Shown in pieces: positions 54,976 to 64,000 of a DNA stretch of 64,000 bases. A program made the position numbers and the translations under genes. The number at the start of each line of letters is the position of its first letter. Within the stretch, counting starts at the first letter, position 1. This DNA is from Sphaerisporangium siamense (GTDB lineage Bacteria; Actinomycetota; Actinomycetes; Streptosporangiales; Streptosporangiaceae): the NCBI RefSeq assembly GCF_014205275.1, contig NZ_JACHND010000001.1, positions 5,890,001 through 5,954,000 of the forward strand, written 5' to 3'. The notes beneath the pieces were generated by a model that searched no databases, was not told the DNA's origin, and saw only the letters and a list, made by a program, of their open reading frames with translations.

Positions 54976-55459
54976 GATCCGCCTCACCAAGGTCGCCGCC
55001 GAGCAGGTCGCGCCCAACCGGCGCCGCGGCGGCGACATCCGCGTCATGCTCTCCCCCAAGACCGCCGGGGCCACCTCCGGCTTCATGGGCGTGGCCCATC
55101 TGCGCCCCGGCGAGCACTTCATCGAGCACTACCACCCCTACTCCGAGGAGTTCCTGTACCTGGTGCACGGCAGGGTGACGGTCCTCATCGAACGCGACCA
55201 GCAGATCGTGCTGGAGCCCGGCGAAGGACTGATGATCCCCAAGGGCGTACGGCACCGGGTCGCCAACGACGGCGCCGAGGACGCGCGCCTGGTGTTCCAC
55301 CTGTCGCCGCTGGCGCCGCGCCCCGAGCTCGGGCACGTGGACACCGAGCACAACCCCTACACCGGCGCCCACCCCGACGTGGGAGCCGCGGCGGGCGCCG
55401 GGCAGGGCACGGCCGGCGTGCGGGCGGCGGGCGAGGCCCCGGCAGGGAGCCGGCGGTGA
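54968..55459 (+). CDS. Cupin protein of aromatic PKS cluster
   Basis: A 163-residue single-domain cupin like TcmJ, WhiE-ORFII and CurC. Cupin motif 1 is [20 protein letters not shown], with His, His, Glu metal ligands, and motif 2 is [18 protein letters not shown]. The last 35 residues are Ala/Gly-rich. Such cupins help ring closure or act with an oxygenase in spore-pigment clusters; the exact step is not settled. The GTG at 54968 overlaps the cyclase and its TGA overlaps the KS start. Confidence 0.92.
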   Translation: MTEIRLTKVAAEQVAPNRRRGGDIRVMLSPKTAGATSGFMGVAHLRPGEHFIEHYHPYSEEFLYLVHGRVTVLIERDQQIVLEPGEGLMIPKGVRHRVANDGAEDARLVFHLSPLAPRPELGHVDTEHNPYTGAHPDVGAAAGAGQGTAGVRAAGEAPAGSRR

Positions 55460-56826
55460 ACCAGGCCGGGGCCACCACCGCCCGGCGCCGCACCCGCGCC
55501 CGCCCCGCGACGCGGCGGCCGCGCCGCCCGGGCGGGGACCGCCGGGTCGTCATCACCGGGATCGGCGTCACCGCGCCCGGCGGCATCGGCACCCGGGCGT
55601 TCTGGGACCTGCTCACCTCCGGGCGCACCGCCACCCGCGCCATCACCCTGTTCGACGCCACCGGGTTCCGCTCGCGCATCGCCGCCGAGTGCGACTTCGA
55701 CCCCGCCGCCCACGGCCTGTCGCCGCAGGAGATCCGCCGCATGGACCGCGCCGCCCAGCTCGGCGTGGTCAGCGCACGCGAGGCGCTGGCCGACAGCGGC
55801 CTGACCTGCCAGGACGTGCCGCCCGAACGGCTCGGCGCGGCCGTCGGCAGCGCCGTCGGCTGCACCATGGGCCTGGAGGAGGAGTACGTCGTCCTCAGCG
55901 ACGGCGGCCGCCAATGGCTGGTCGACCCCGCCTACGGGGTCCCCCAGCTGTACGGCTACATGGTCCCCAGCACCATCGCCACCGAGGTCGCCTGGGCCGG
56001 CGCCGCGGAAGGCCCGGTCGCGCTGATCTCCACCGGCTGCACCGCCGGCCTGGACTCGGTCGGCCACGGCTACCAGCTCGTCAGGGAGGGCAGCGCCGAC
56101 GCCGTGCTGGCCGGAGCCGCCGACGCGCCGATCTCGCCCATCACCGTCGCCTGCTTCGACGCCATCAAGGCCACCACGCCCGACAACGACCGGCCCGCCA
56201 CCGCCTCGCGCCCCTTCGACCGGGACCGCAACGGCTTCGTCCTCGGCGAGGGCGCCGCCATGTTCGTCCTTGAGGAACGCGCCGCGGCGCTGCGGCGCGG
56301 CGCCCGCGTCTACGCCGAGATCGTCGGATTCGCCGGCCGCAGCAACGCCTTCCACATGACCGGCCTCAAACCCGACGGCCGCGAGATGGCCGAGGCCATC
56401 CGCACCGCCATGCGCCAGGCGCGCCTGCGCCCCGACCAGATCGACTACATCAACGCCCACGGCTCGGGGACCCGCCAGAACGACCGCCACGAGACCGCCG
56501 CGTTCAAGGACGCGCTCGGCGAGCGGGCCTACCAGGTGCCGGTCAGCTCGATCAAGTCCATGATCGGGCACTCGCTCGGCGCGATCGGCTCCATCGAGGT
56601 GGCCGCCTGCGCCCTGGCCATCACCCACGACGTCGTCCCGCCCACCGCCAACCTGCGCACCGCCGACCCCGAGTGCGACCTGGACTACGTGCCGCTCACC
56701 GCGCGCGAGCACAAGGTCGAGGTGGTGCTCAGCGTGGGCAGCGGGTTCGGCGGATTCCAGACCGCGATGCTGCTGGCCCGCCACCGCGACGGGCTCGCCG
56801 GCACGAGAGGCGGCCCCGATGACTGA
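55456..56826 (+). CDS. Ketosynthase alpha (KS) of type II PKS
   Basis: A 456-residue thiolase-fold ketosynthase. Active Cys195 lies in [14 protein letters not shown], His335 in NAHGSGT and His372 in GHSLGAIGS, so the triad is complete. It extends the poly-beta-keto chain with malonyl units as a heterodimer with the CLF next door. The N-terminus has about 28 extra Arg-rich residues before [13 protein letters not shown], compared with the usual 420-425 length. GTG 55456 gives a 4-bp overlap with the cupin stop. The stop is 8 bp inside the CLF gene. Confidence 0.96.
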   Translation: MNQAGATTARRRTRARPATRRPRRPGGDRRVVITGIGVTAPGGIGTRAFWDLLTSGRTATRAITLFDATGFRSRIAAECDFDPAAHGLSPQEIRRMDRAAQLGVVSAREALADSGLTCQDVPPERLGAAVGSAVGCTMGLEEEYVVLSDGGRQWLVDPAYGVPQLYGYMVPSTIATEVAWAGAAEGPVALISTGCTAGLDSVGHGYQLVREGSADAVLAGAADAPISPITVACFDAIKATTPDNDRPATASRPFDRDRNGFVLGEGAAMFVLEERAAALRRGARVYAEIVGFAGRSNAFHMTGLKPDGREMAEAIRTAMRQARLRPDQIDYINAHGSGTRQNDRHETAAFKDALGERAYQVPVSSIKSMIGHSLGAIGSIEVAACALAITHDVVPPTANLRTADPECDLDYVPLTAREHKVEVVLSVGSGFGGFQTAMLLARHRDGLAGTRGGPDD

Positions 56827-58087
56827 CACCTCCCCGCGGCGCGCCCGCCGCGCCTCCCGCGACACCCGGCCGGTGTTCACCGGCATCGGCGTCGCCGCGC
56901 CCAACGGCCTCGGCACCGCCGCCTACTGGGCCGCCACGCTGGACGGCAAGAGCGGCCTCGGCCGCATCACCCGCTTCGACGCCGAGCGCTACCCGGTCCG
57001 CGTGGCCGGCGAGGTCTCGGAGTTCGACGACACCGAGCACGTGCCGAGCCGCCTGGCCGTCCAGACCGACCACTGGAGCCACCTGGGGCTGACCGCCGCC
57101 GACTGGGCGCTGCGCGACGCCGGCCTGGACCCGGCGACCCTGCCGGAGTACGAGATGGCCGTGGTCACCGCCAGCTCCTCGGGCGGCACCGAGTTCGGCC
57201 AGCGCGAGATCGAGAAACTGTGGTCCAAGGGCCCCGGATACGTCGGCGTCTACCAGTCCATCGCCTGGTTCTACGCCGCCACCACCGGCCAGATCTCCAT
57301 CCGGTACGGCATGCGCGGCCCCTGCGGGGTCATCTGCGCCGAACAGGCCGGCGGCCTGGACGTGCTGGCCCAGGGCAGGCGCCTGCTGCGCGGGCAGGCC
57401 CGCGTCGTGGTCACCGGCGGCACCGACGCCTCCCTGTGCCCCTACGGCCTGGTCGCCCAGATCTCCACCGGCCTGCTCAGCACCCGCGACGACCCCGAAC
57501 GCGCCTACCTGCCCTTCGACGCCGACGCCTGCGGCTACGTGCCCGGCGAGGGCGGCGCCATGCTCGTCATGGAGGACGCCGCCGCCGCGCGCGAACGCGG
57601 CGCACGCCCCTACGGCGCGCTGGCGGGCCACGGCGCCACCTTCGACCCGCGCCCGCGGCCCGGCCGGGAGGCGACGTCCAACCTGCGCCGCGCGATCATC
57701 TCGGCTCTGGAGGACGCCGGGGTCGAACCCGGCGAGGTGGACGTCGTCTTCGCCGACGCCCTGGGCGTCCCCGAACGCGACCGGCTGGAGGCCCAGGCCA
57801 TCTCCGCGGTCTTCGGCCCCCACGGCGTGCCGGTGACCGCCCCCAAGACCATGACCGGCCGCCTGTACGCCGGCGGCGCCCCGCTGGACGTGGCCACGGC
57901 GCTGCTGGCCGTCCGCGACGGCGTCATCCCGCCCACCGTCGGCGTGCGCGCCGCCGCGCCGTCCTACGAGCTGGACCTGGTGCGCAGCACGGCCCGTGAC
58001 GGCCCGGTCCGCAACGCCCTGGTGCTGGCCACCGGGCACGGCGGGTTCAACGCGGCGCTGCTGATCACCGCCACCGACCCGTCCTGA
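56819..58087 (+). CDS. Chain-length factor (KS beta) of type II PKS
   Basis: A 422-residue partner of the KS. The active-site Cys position holds Gln176 ([14 protein letters not shown]), the classic CLF change that lets it decarboxylate malonyl-ACP for priming and set chain length. Other features: [15 protein letters not shown], and [15 protein letters not shown]. It overlaps the KS gene by 8 bp. Chain length cannot be read from sequence alone; spore-pigment CLFs usually give C20-C24 chains. Confidence 0.95.
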   Translation: MTDTSPRRARRASRDTRPVFTGIGVAAPNGLGTAAYWAATLDGKSGLGRITRFDAERYPVRVAGEVSEFDDTEHVPSRLAVQTDHWSHLGLTAADWALRDAGLDPATLPEYEMAVVTASSSGGTEFGQREIEKLWSKGPGYVGVYQSIAWFYAATTGQISIRYGMRGPCGVICAEQAGGLDVLAQGRRLLRGQARVVVTGGTDASLCPYGLVAQISTGLLSTRDDPERAYLPFDADACGYVPGEGGAMLVMEDAAAARERGARPYGALAGHGATFDPRPRPGREATSNLRRAIISALEDAGVEPGEVDVVFADALGVPERDRLEAQAISAVFGPHGVPVTAPKTMTGRLYAGGAPLDVATALLAVRDGVIPPTVGVRAAAPSYELDLVRSTARDGPVRNALVLATGHGGFNAALLITATDPS

Positions 58088-58205
58088 CCGTCCCCCGCGC
58101 CACGCCCGCGGCACGCCGTCCCGGCGCCGCCGCCGTCCCGCACGCGCCCGGCGGCGGCCACGCCGGACCCGTCTCACCCACTCGACTCACCCAGGAGGAA
58201 CCACC

Positions 58206-58457
58206 ATGCCCGCATTCACCCTCGACGACATGAGGAGCATCATGGGCGGCTGCGCCGGCGTCCCCGAGAGCCTCGACCTCGGCGACGACATCGGCGAGAT
58301 CTCCTTCGCCGAACTCGGCTACGACTCCCTGGCCGTGCTGGAGATGGCCGCCCGCATCCAGCAGCGGCTCGGCGTCCGCATCCCCGACGACGCCGTCGAG
58401 GAGATGCGCACCCCGCAGGCGGCCGTCGACTACGTCAACCGCCGCCTCGCGGCCTGA
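58206..58457 (+). CDS. Acyl carrier protein of type II PKS
   Basis: An 83-residue ACP. The phosphopantetheine site is Ser41 in ELGYDSLAVLEMAAR, in the expected helix II start, and the rest (MPAFTLDDMRSIM, VRIPDDAVEEM) matches PKS ACPs. A clear AGGAGG ribosome site precedes ATG 58206. No dedicated phosphopantetheinyl transferase lies in the cluster. Confidence 0.95.
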   Translation: MPAFTLDDMRSIMGGCAGVPESLDLGDDIGEISFAELGYDSLAVLEMAARIQQRLGVRIPDDAVEEMRTPQAAVDYVNRRLAA

Positions 58458-58940
<483 letters not shown>

Positions 58941-59005
58941 GACCTCCCGGTCACGGCCCCGACACCCCCATCCACACCAAGTCCGACGGAAAGAAGAGAG
59001 TGGGC

Positions 59006-59725
59006 ATGAACGCCAAGGACTCAAGGACCCAGCAGGACGAGCGGCGCGACGGCCGCGTCCGGGCCGGCGCGACCCGCGCCAAGGCCGCGGCACGGCCCGC
59101 GGGCGAGGACACCGTGTACCGGGTCATGGTCAAGCTGCGCATCCACCCCGGCATGGAACGGGACTTCGAGAAGACCTGGCGCGAGATCGCCGCCACCATC
59201 TCCCGCCAGCCCGCCAACGTCGGCCAGTCGCTGGCCAAGAGCCCCGACGAGGACGGCGTCTACTACATCGTCAGCGACTGGGAGAACGAGGAGAAGTTCC
59301 GCCGGTTCGAGCACAGCGCCGAGCACGCCGCCAACCGCATGCGCCTGGACCCCTTCCGCGACCCGGCCGGCACCTCCATGACCCCGATGCTGGTCGCCTC
59401 CCGCCTGGGCGCCCAGCCCGCCCCCGGCCGCGTACGGGTCGCCCTCTACCTCAACGAGCCCGAGTCCGACAAGGGCTCGGTCGAGAACGCCTACCACCAG
59501 ATCAGCACCACCCTGGCCGGCCGCCAGGGCCTGCGCGGCAACGAACTGCTGCGCTCCCTGCGCGACCCGCGCCGCTACGCCGTGCTCAGCGAATGGGACG
59601 ACGTGCCCACCTACCGCGAGTGGGAGCGCAGCCCCGAGCACCTGCCCACCACCTCGCCGCTGGCCCGCTACCACGACAAGGGCCTGGGCATCTTCGGCTC
59701 CTACGAGGTCGTCGCCGCCTACTGA
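59006..59725 (+). CDS. Tandem antibiotic biosynthesis monooxygenase (ABM) protein
   Basis: A 239-residue protein with two ABM-type ferredoxin-like domains. Domain 1 (about 37-130) reads VYRVMVKLRIHPGMERDFEK and YYIVSDWENEEKFRRFEHSA. Domain 2 (about 142-239) reads RVRVALYLNEPESDKGSVEN and YAVLSEWDDVPTYREWERSP. ABM enzymes (ActVA-Orf6, TcmH, ElmH) oxidise an aromatic ring to a quinone without cofactors, usually as homodimers; here one chain supplies both halves. A basic 35-residue N-terminus precedes it. ATG 59006 follows AAGAGAG; GTG 59000 is also in frame. Confidence 0.88.
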   Translation: MNAKDSRTQQDERRDGRVRAGATRAKAAARPAGEDTVYRVMVKLRIHPGMERDFEKTWREIAATISRQPANVGQSLAKSPDEDGVYYIVSDWENEEKFRRFEHSAEHAANRMRLDPFRDPAGTSMTPMLVASRLGAQPAPGRVRVALYLNEPESDKGSVENAYHQISTTLAGRQGLRGNELLRSLRDPRRYAVLSEWDDVPTYREWERSPEHLPTTSPLARYHDKGLGIFGSYEVVAAY

Positions 59726-59842
59726 CCGGCCACCGGGCCGCCCGCCCGGGCGGGCGACCCTCACCCGGGCGGGCGGCCACCACATCGGGCCGGCGCGCCC
59801 GCGCCCCACCACGACCGTCACCCACGACCATGGAGGTATCCC

Positions 59843-60223
59843 ATGCCCTACGCCGCGCTCACCTTCCGCATCAAACCCGGACACGAGAACGAACTGGCCG
59901 AGGTCTTCACCAGCGGGCCGGCCCTGGAGTCGCCCGTCGTCACCGACGAGCACGGCCGCGAGACCGCCCGCCTGCTCGGCACCGCCGTCTTCGTCAAGGA
60001 CGACGTGCTGGTCCGCTTCATCCACTACGAAGGCGACTTCTCCGGCATCGCCCGGCACCTGGCCTCCCAGCGGCACGTCCACACCATCGAGGACCGCGTC
60101 GTGCCCTACCTCGCCGACGCCCGCGACACCGCCACCGCCGACGGCTTCGCCGCGTTCTTCCGCGCCGCCTCGATGCGCTGTCTCACCCAGTCCTCGGCCG
60201 ACACCCAGCCCGCCCGGACCTGA
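59843..60223 (+). CDS. SchA/CurD-like protein
   Basis: A 126-residue protein of the SchA/CurD family (WhiE-ORFI relatives): MPYAALTFRIKPGHENELAE, RETARLLGTAVFVKDDVLVR, FIHYEGDFSGIARHLASQRH. The family occurs almost only in spore-pigment type II PKS clusters, which is the best single clue to the class of this locus. Its biochemical role is not settled. A ribosome site TGGAGG lies 8 bases before the ATG. Confidence 0.92.
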   Translation: MPYAALTFRIKPGHENELAEVFTSGPALESPVVTDEHGRETARLLGTAVFVKDDVLVRFIHYEGDFSGIARHLASQRHVHTIEDRVVPYLADARDTATADGFAAFFRAASMRCLTQSSADTQPART

Positions 60224-60339
60224 CACCGGCCGCGAACCCGCCGCGACACCGGCGGAACGGCGGAGCGGCCACCTGCCGCTCCGCCGCACCCGGGCCCGCA
60301 CGCCGAACCCGGCGCCGCGCCGCGAAGGGAGTCCACGAC

Positions 60340-60900
60340 ATGGCCCGCCACCCCACCCAGCCCCGGCACACCACCGCCACTCCGACCACCACGGGCCCCC
60401 GGTCCGCCCCGGACGGCACCCCGGACGGCACGGCGCGGCAGGACGGGGTCGCGCTGCTGGAGGCGGTCGAACGGGAGGCCGCCGGCCTGGCCGTGCAGAG
60501 CCGCCGCCTGGTGGAGGCCCTGGCCGCCCGCGTGGGCCTGCGCGCCGCCGACTTCCGCTGCCTGTGCGCCCTCACCCGCCACGGTCCCCTGACCACACGC
60601 CGCCTGGCCGCCCTGGCCGGCCTCACCACCGCGGCGGCCGAGCACGCCGTGGACCGGCTGGAGCGGCACGGCTGCGCCCTGCGCTCCGGCGCCCCCGGGC
60701 GTGTCCTGGTCCATCCCTGCCACCCCGCCTGCCGTACCCGCGCCGAACCCGCTCTGCGTGAGCTGCGCGAGTCCTGGCACCCCCTCACCCACCACGGAGC
60801 CGACGACCTGGCCCTGATCACCGCCCTCCTGGCCGACAGCCGCAGATTGTCGGGGTTGGTGGGCGTGATGCATGCACAATCCACTGCCTTTACAATGTAG
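60340..60900 (+). CDS. MarR-like regulator at the cluster edge
   Basis: A 186-residue winged-helix protein: LALAARVGLRAADFR-like lead (LVEALAARVGLRAADFRCLC), ALTRHGPLTTRRLAALAGLT, TAAAEHAVDRLERHGCALRS. The first 40 residues are Thr/Pro-rich. It is the last gene of the PKS strand and could control the cluster or export. Its final codons (STAFTM) and TAG stop are formed by repeat S3, so the C-terminus may have been joined by recombination. Confidence 0.8.
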   Translation: MARHPTQPRHTTATPTTTGPRSAPDGTPDGTARQDGVALLEAVEREAAGLAVQSRRLVEALAARVGLRAADFRCLCALTRHGPLTTRRLAALAGLTTAAAEHAVDRLERHGCALRSGAPGRVLVHPCHPACRTRAEPALRELRESWHPLTHHGADDLALITALLADSRRLSGLVGVMHAQSTAFTM

Positions 60901-60911
60901 ATCACAAAGCG
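60887..60911. repeat. Att-like direct repeat, copy S3
   Basis: CCTTTACAATGTAGATC followed by ACAAAGCG. Same orientation as S1 and S2. CTTT and AAAG form short inverted arms around GTAGATC. It contains the stop codon of the MarR gene and lies 60 bp upstream of the tyrosine recombinase start, the place expected for a primary attachment site. Confidence 0.65.
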
Positions 60912-60970
60912 GTGAACGCCGCCCCAGGCGGCGCGCGGCCGGCCGCCGGGGGCTGCCCTAAGATCGAGGC

Positions 60971-61960
60971 GTGGACGTGCCCGCCCTACGCGACCCCGGC
61001 GCCGAGGCGATGGTGCGCGAGGGCGACCCCTACCACGCCTACCTGGACTCCCTCAGCGGCGCCGAGTCCCGCCGCACGATGCGCGGCTGCCTGGACCGCG
61101 TCGCCCGCCTCATCACCGGCGACGAGGCCGCGACCGGCGCCGGCCAGCCGTGGCACCTGCTGCGCTACGAGCACACCGTGCGCGTCCGGGCGATCCTCTC
61201 CGAGCAGGGCTGGTCCCCCGCCTACGTCAACAAGCACCTGGTCGCGCTGCGCCGGGTCATGCGCGAGGCCTGGCGCCTGGGCCGGATGACCGCCGAGGAC
61301 TACCACCGCGCCGCCGACCTGCCCACCCTGCGCCACACCCGCCTGCCCGCCGGGCAGCACGTCCCCGCCGAGGTCGCCGGCGCCGTCCTGGCCGCCTGCG
61401 ACGGGGACGACTCCCCCGCCGGGGCCCGCGACGGCGCCCTGCTGGCGGTGCTGTACTCCACCGGCTGCCGCCGCGCCGAGATCGCCGCGCTCTCCCTGGA
61501 CGACTACGACCCCGCCGCCCGCTCCCTGCGCGTGCGCGGCAAACGCGACAAGGAGCGCCTGGTCTACCTCACCCGCGAGGCCGTGGCCCGCCTCGAGTGC
61601 TGGCTGGCGGTGCGGGGGACGGCGCCGGGCGCGCTGTTCACGCCGGTCAACAAGGCCGGGCGGCTGCGCGCCCCCGGCGGGCGGCCCGCCCCGATGAGCG
61701 GGCAGGCCATCGCCGGCATCCTGGCCAGGCGGCTCGCCGCCGCCGGAGCGGCCAAGCGCACCCCCCACGACTTCCGCCGCACCTTCATCGGCGAGCTGCT
61801 GGACGCCGGGGTGGACCTGGCCACCGCGCAGGCCCTGGTCGGGCACGCCTCCCCCGTCACCACCGCCCGCTACGACCGCCGCCCGGAGAACCGCCGCAGA
61901 GACGCCGTCGACCGCCTGGCGATGCCCACCGCCCGTCCCCTCAGGCCCGGCGGCCCCTGA
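60971..61960 (+). CDS. Tyrosine recombinase (site-specific integrase)
   Basis: A 329-residue recombinase with every catalytic residue: Arg167 in STGCRRAEIAALSLDDYD, a Lys in RGKRDKERLVYL, His266 and Arg269 in PHDFRRTF, His292 in LVGHAS, and the nucleophile Tyr301 in TTARYDRR. The N-terminal 110 residues form the core-binding domain (HLLRYEHTVRVRAILSEQGW, SPAYVNKHLVALRRVMREAW). It is XerC/phage-integrase-like. GTG 60971 follows GATCGAGG. It is transcribed away from repeat S3 and the PKS island. It probably acts on the S-type repeats; that link is inferred. Confidence 0.93.
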   Translation: MDVPALRDPGAEAMVREGDPYHAYLDSLSGAESRRTMRGCLDRVARLITGDEAATGAGQPWHLLRYEHTVRVRAILSEQGWSPAYVNKHLVALRRVMREAWRLGRMTAEDYHRAADLPTLRHTRLPAGQHVPAEVAGAVLAACDGDDSPAGARDGALLAVLYSTGCRRAEIAALSLDDYDPAARSLRVRGKRDKERLVYLTREAVARLECWLAVRGTAPGALFTPVNKAGRLRAPGGRPAPMSGQAIAGILARRLAAAGAAKRTPHDFRRTFIGELLDAGVDLATAQALVGHASPVTTARYDRRPENRRRDAVDRLAMPTARPLRPGGP

Positions 61961-62063
61961 CCGTCTCACCCCCCGGGCAGCCACCAGGGCAGCGCGTCCA
62001 CGAGGTCCTCGGGCGTCCGGCGGGGCGAGGCTGCGGCGCATCCGGCAGGCCTTCGGATATCGG

Positions 62064-62627
62064 TCAGGCAGGGGTCGTGGCGCGGTGGCGCGTCCAGTCG
62101 GCGGCGCGCAGCCGGTACAGGACGTGCGGGTGCAGCGGGCTGCCGGAGGGCACCGCGGGGTGCTCGAAGTCCTCGGCCGGGTCGCGGATCATGCCCAGGC
62201 GCCGCATCACCGCCTGGGAGCGCACGTTGGTCCCCGCGGTCATGGAGATCACCTCCGTCAGGCCCGCGGGGCCGAAGCCGTGGTCCAGCGCCGCGCCGGC
62301 CGCCTCGGTGGCGTACCCCCGGCCCCAGCACTCGGGGCGCAGCCGCCAGCCGACCTCGACCGCCGGGGTGAACGGCGCCGGGAAGGTCTGCCAGATCAGG
62401 CCGGTGAACCCGGCGAACTCGCCGGTCTCGCGCACCTCGACCGCCCACAGGCCGAACCCGTCCTCCTCCAGGCGCGCCCGCGCCCGCCCGGCCAGCGCGT
62501 CGCTCTGGTCGCGGGTCAGCGTGGCGGGGAAGTGCTCCATCACCCGGGGGTCGGCGTTCATCACGGCGAAGGGGGCCAGGTCCTCCTCGCGCCACTGGCG
62601 CAGGATCAGGCGGGGCGTCTGCAACAT
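62064..62627 (-). CDS. GNAT family N-acetyltransferase
   Basis: A 187-residue RimJ/RimL-type acetyltransferase: LQTPRLILRQWREEDLAPFA, GFTGLIWQTFPAPFTPAVEV, the acetyl-CoA-binding stretch RPECWGRGYATEAAGAALDH and NVRSQAVMRRLGM. It would transfer acetyl from acetyl-CoA to a protein N-terminus or small amine; the substrate is not predictable. The ATG at 62627 fits the family start. Confidence 0.92.
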   Translation of the reverse strand: MLQTPRLILRQWREEDLAPFAVMNADPRVMEHFPATLTRDQSDALAGRARARLEEDGFGLWAVEVRETGEFAGFTGLIWQTFPAPFTPAVEVGWRLRPECWGRGYATEAAGAALDHGFGPAGLTEVISMTAGTNVRSQAVMRRLGMIRDPAEDFEHPAVPSGSPLHPHVLYRLRAADWTRHRATTPA

Positions 62628-62787
62628 GCCCACATTTTCCCGAGAATCTCGGCGCACATGGCGATTGTGCCGTGGACGAGCGGGTTTGCCATGGCGTCCC
62701 CCGGTGTGAACCCGGTGGACATCCGGGGATCGCCGTTCCGGGCGGCAGGGGTGGAGGGACGACCCCCGCGGGTGGGCTACAGTCGGT

Positions 62788-62943
62788 AGTAGCCGATGTG
62801 GTTTGTGTCCCCCGGGCCGCAATTACCGCCTTCACGGAATACCGTTCGGCTGGAGCCGTGTTGTGCCTCTCGCCGAGGAGGCGACCGCCACATCGGCCAC
62901 AACGAAGAGCCCCCGCGGGCGCGTCCCGCGGGGGCTCTTCGTT
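62788..62943 (+). ncRNA. Candidate structured small RNA
   Basis: A roughly 155-nt stretch without coding character. GCCGATGTGG (62792-62801) pairs perfectly with CCACATCGGC (62888-62897), closing an 86-nt interior. Inside are ACGG-aata-CCGT (62834-62845) and GCCTC/GAGGC (62865-62882). A 19-bp terminator follows directly. TACAGT at 62779-62784 would be a suitable -10 element. It matches no riboswitch or RNA family I can name. It could be an independent sRNA or a leader of the acyltransferase gene. Confidence 0.5.
62901..62943 (+). terminator. 19-bp stem terminator
   Basis: AACGAAGAGCCCCCGCGGG (62901-62919) and its perfect reverse complement (62925-62943) flank a 5-base loop CGCGT. It ends the candidate RNA and lies 157 bp before the acyltransferase start. 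Confidence 0.85.
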
Positions 62944-63099
62944 TCCCGCCACGCCGTCCCTCACCCCGGTCATAGGGGCGGCCTTCGGTCGTCTCACCAC
63001 GCGTCGTGACAGTTTGTGCACACCCGTAACACTCCGTAACGCATCGTTGCCCTGGCGAGCCGTATGGTGGTCATTGCCGTTCGCACACCGGGAGAGCAC

Positions 63100-63756
63100 G
63101 TGCTGTACCACATCATGAAGATCGCCAGCCGCCCCTTCCTTCGGCTGCTGTGGCGCCCCGAGGTCACCGGGGCCGAGCACGTCCCCGCCGCCGGCGCGGC
63201 GCTCCTGGCCTCCAACCACCTGTCCATCCTGGACTCGGTGTTCCTCCCCGCGATGCTGCCGCGCCAGGTCACCTTCGTCGCCAAGTCGGAGTACTTCACC
63301 GGAAACCGGCTGATGGCGATGGTCATGCGCGGCACCGGGCAGGTCGCCATCGACCGCGAGAGCGCCGCCGCGGCGCAGGCCATGCTGGACACCGCGCTGC
63401 GGGTGCTCGACAGCGGCGAGCTGTTCGGCATCTACCCCGAGGGCACCCGCTCCCCCGACGGGCGGCTGTACCGGGGGAAGATCGGCGTGGCGTGGCTGGC
63501 GCTGACCGCCGGGGTGCCGGTGATCCCGGTGGCCATGGTCAACACCGACCGCGTCCTGCCGCCGGGGGCCGCACTGCCGCGCATCGCGCGCATCGGCGTG
63601 CGCATCGGCGAGCCGCTCACCTTCACCGGCGACCCGGGCCGCGCGCAGGACCGCCGGGCGGTCACCGACGAGGTGATGAAGGCCATCCAGCGGCTGTCGG
63701 GCCAGCAGTACGTCCCCGCCTACGCCCGCAGGGAGGCGCCGCGGCGCGCCGCCTGA
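63100..63756 (+). CDS. plsC: 1-acyl-sn-glycerol-3-phosphate acyltransferase
   Basis: A 218-residue PlsC-type acyltransferase for phosphatidic acid synthesis at the membrane. Catalytic motif 1 is NHLSILD (HxxxxD), motif 2 lies in GQVAIDRE, motif 3 is YPEGTRSPDG and motif 4 is VPVIPVAMV. GTG 63100 is chosen: GGGAGAG lies just upstream and the protein then begins VLYHIMKIASRPFLRLLW, a membrane-associated helix. The longer frame from 63064 lacks such a site. Actinomycetes carry several paralogues, so the exact acyl acceptor is uncertain. Confidence 0.88.
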   Translation: MLYHIMKIASRPFLRLLWRPEVTGAEHVPAAGAALLASNHLSILDSVFLPAMLPRQVTFVAKSEYFTGNRLMAMVMRGTGQVAIDRESAAAAQAMLDTALRVLDSGELFGIYPEGTRSPDGRLYRGKIGVAWLALTAGVPVIPVAMVNTDRVLPPGAALPRIARIGVRIGEPLTFTGDPGRAQDRRAVTDEVMKAIQRLSGQQYVPAYARREAPRRAA

Positions 63757-63972
63757 ACGCCGCTCGCCCGCCGCCCGGGCGCGGTCCGTTCGCGGCCGGA
63801 GCGCCGCCGCTCACCGGGCGTGCGCGCCCGGCCCCGTGCCGTGCCGGCCGCGCGAAACGGGCCGCCGCCACGTGCGAAGATCCACCGGCGGGGCGGTGAC
63901 CAGCCTCGATTCCCGGCGGGGGCCGGGCGGCCCGCGCTAAGCTCGGCAGGACGTCGAGACATCGGGGGTAAC

Positions 63973-64000
63973 GTGCGGCGCGGCCGTATCATCGCGATCA
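63973..64000 (+). CDS. Start of a gene running off the right edge
   Basis: GTG 63973 opens a frame VRRGRIIAI that continues to the window end. TCGGGGG upstream could serve as ribosome site and TAAGCT near 63938-63943 as a -10 element. A basic N-terminus followed by hydrophobic residues suggests a membrane or exported protein. Nine residues are too few for identification. Confidence 0.4.

Overview
The window is high-GC actinomycete DNA with GC-rich third codon positions, frequent GTG starts and 4-bp start/stop overlaps. It carries a WhiE/Cur-type aromatic polyketide (spore pigment) cluster, SARP, GlxA and ECF regulators, an F420-type (DDN-like) oxidoreductase start and an Rv2578c-type radical SAM protein. 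A sporulating actinomycete, perhaps of the Streptosporangiales type, fits; the genus cannot be fixed from this sequence.

Layout. 1-9.5 kb: a DDN-like fragment, a divergent MarR / proline iminopeptidase pair around a palindrome, a five-gene overlapping operon (ECF sigma, zinc-finger membrane protein, ABC ATPase, two membrane proteins), an ECF42-type sigma factor and a serine hydrolase. 10-25.5 kb: an exported protein behind a structured leader, a RecD2-like helicase, an L,D-transpeptidase lipoprotein, a divergent locus of a TPR-CHAT protease with a zinc-ribbon protein and a SAF-domain membrane protein, a radical SAM protein, an SMR pump, a GlxA regulator with a TTA codon, and a DUF952 protein. 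25.5-41.6 kb: a drug-type ABC exporter, phosphoketolase, a ferritin-like protein, a CPA2 antiporter with its RCK_C subunit, gntK-gntP, an orphan histidine kinase, a 1.6-kb gene desert and a secreted GH18 chitinase with a terminator.

41.9-62 kb is the accessory part. From 42.1 to 47.8 kb there is a mosaic of broken genes (truncated membrane protein, zinc-ribbon gene with a nonsense codon, frameshifted protein, integrase without its catalytic end, VOC and XRE-TPR fragments, deleted Tn3 transposase, response-regulator tail) around an intact TetR-NmrA pair. From 47.9 to 60.9 kb lies a complete type II PKS island: accDA-accB-accC on the minus strand (malonyl-CoA supply) and, divergently, SARP, TcmI-type cyclase, cupin, KS-alpha, CLF, ACP, aromatase/cyclase, tandem-ABM protein, SchA/CurD protein and MarR. 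Next to it is an intact tyrosine recombinase (60.97 kb).

The most unusual signal is a short repeat found three times in the same orientation (41,951; 47,872; 60,887). The last two copies bound the ACC-PKS island and contain the stop codons of its outermost genes. The third lies 60 bp upstream of the recombinase, which is transcribed away from the repeats. This resembles integrase-plus-cassettes or att-flanked architecture and suggests that the pigment cluster is, or was, a site-specifically mobile unit. This is inference from sequence layout.

62-64 kb: a GNAT acetyltransferase, a probable structured small RNA with a strong terminator, a PlsC-type acyltransferase and the start of another gene.
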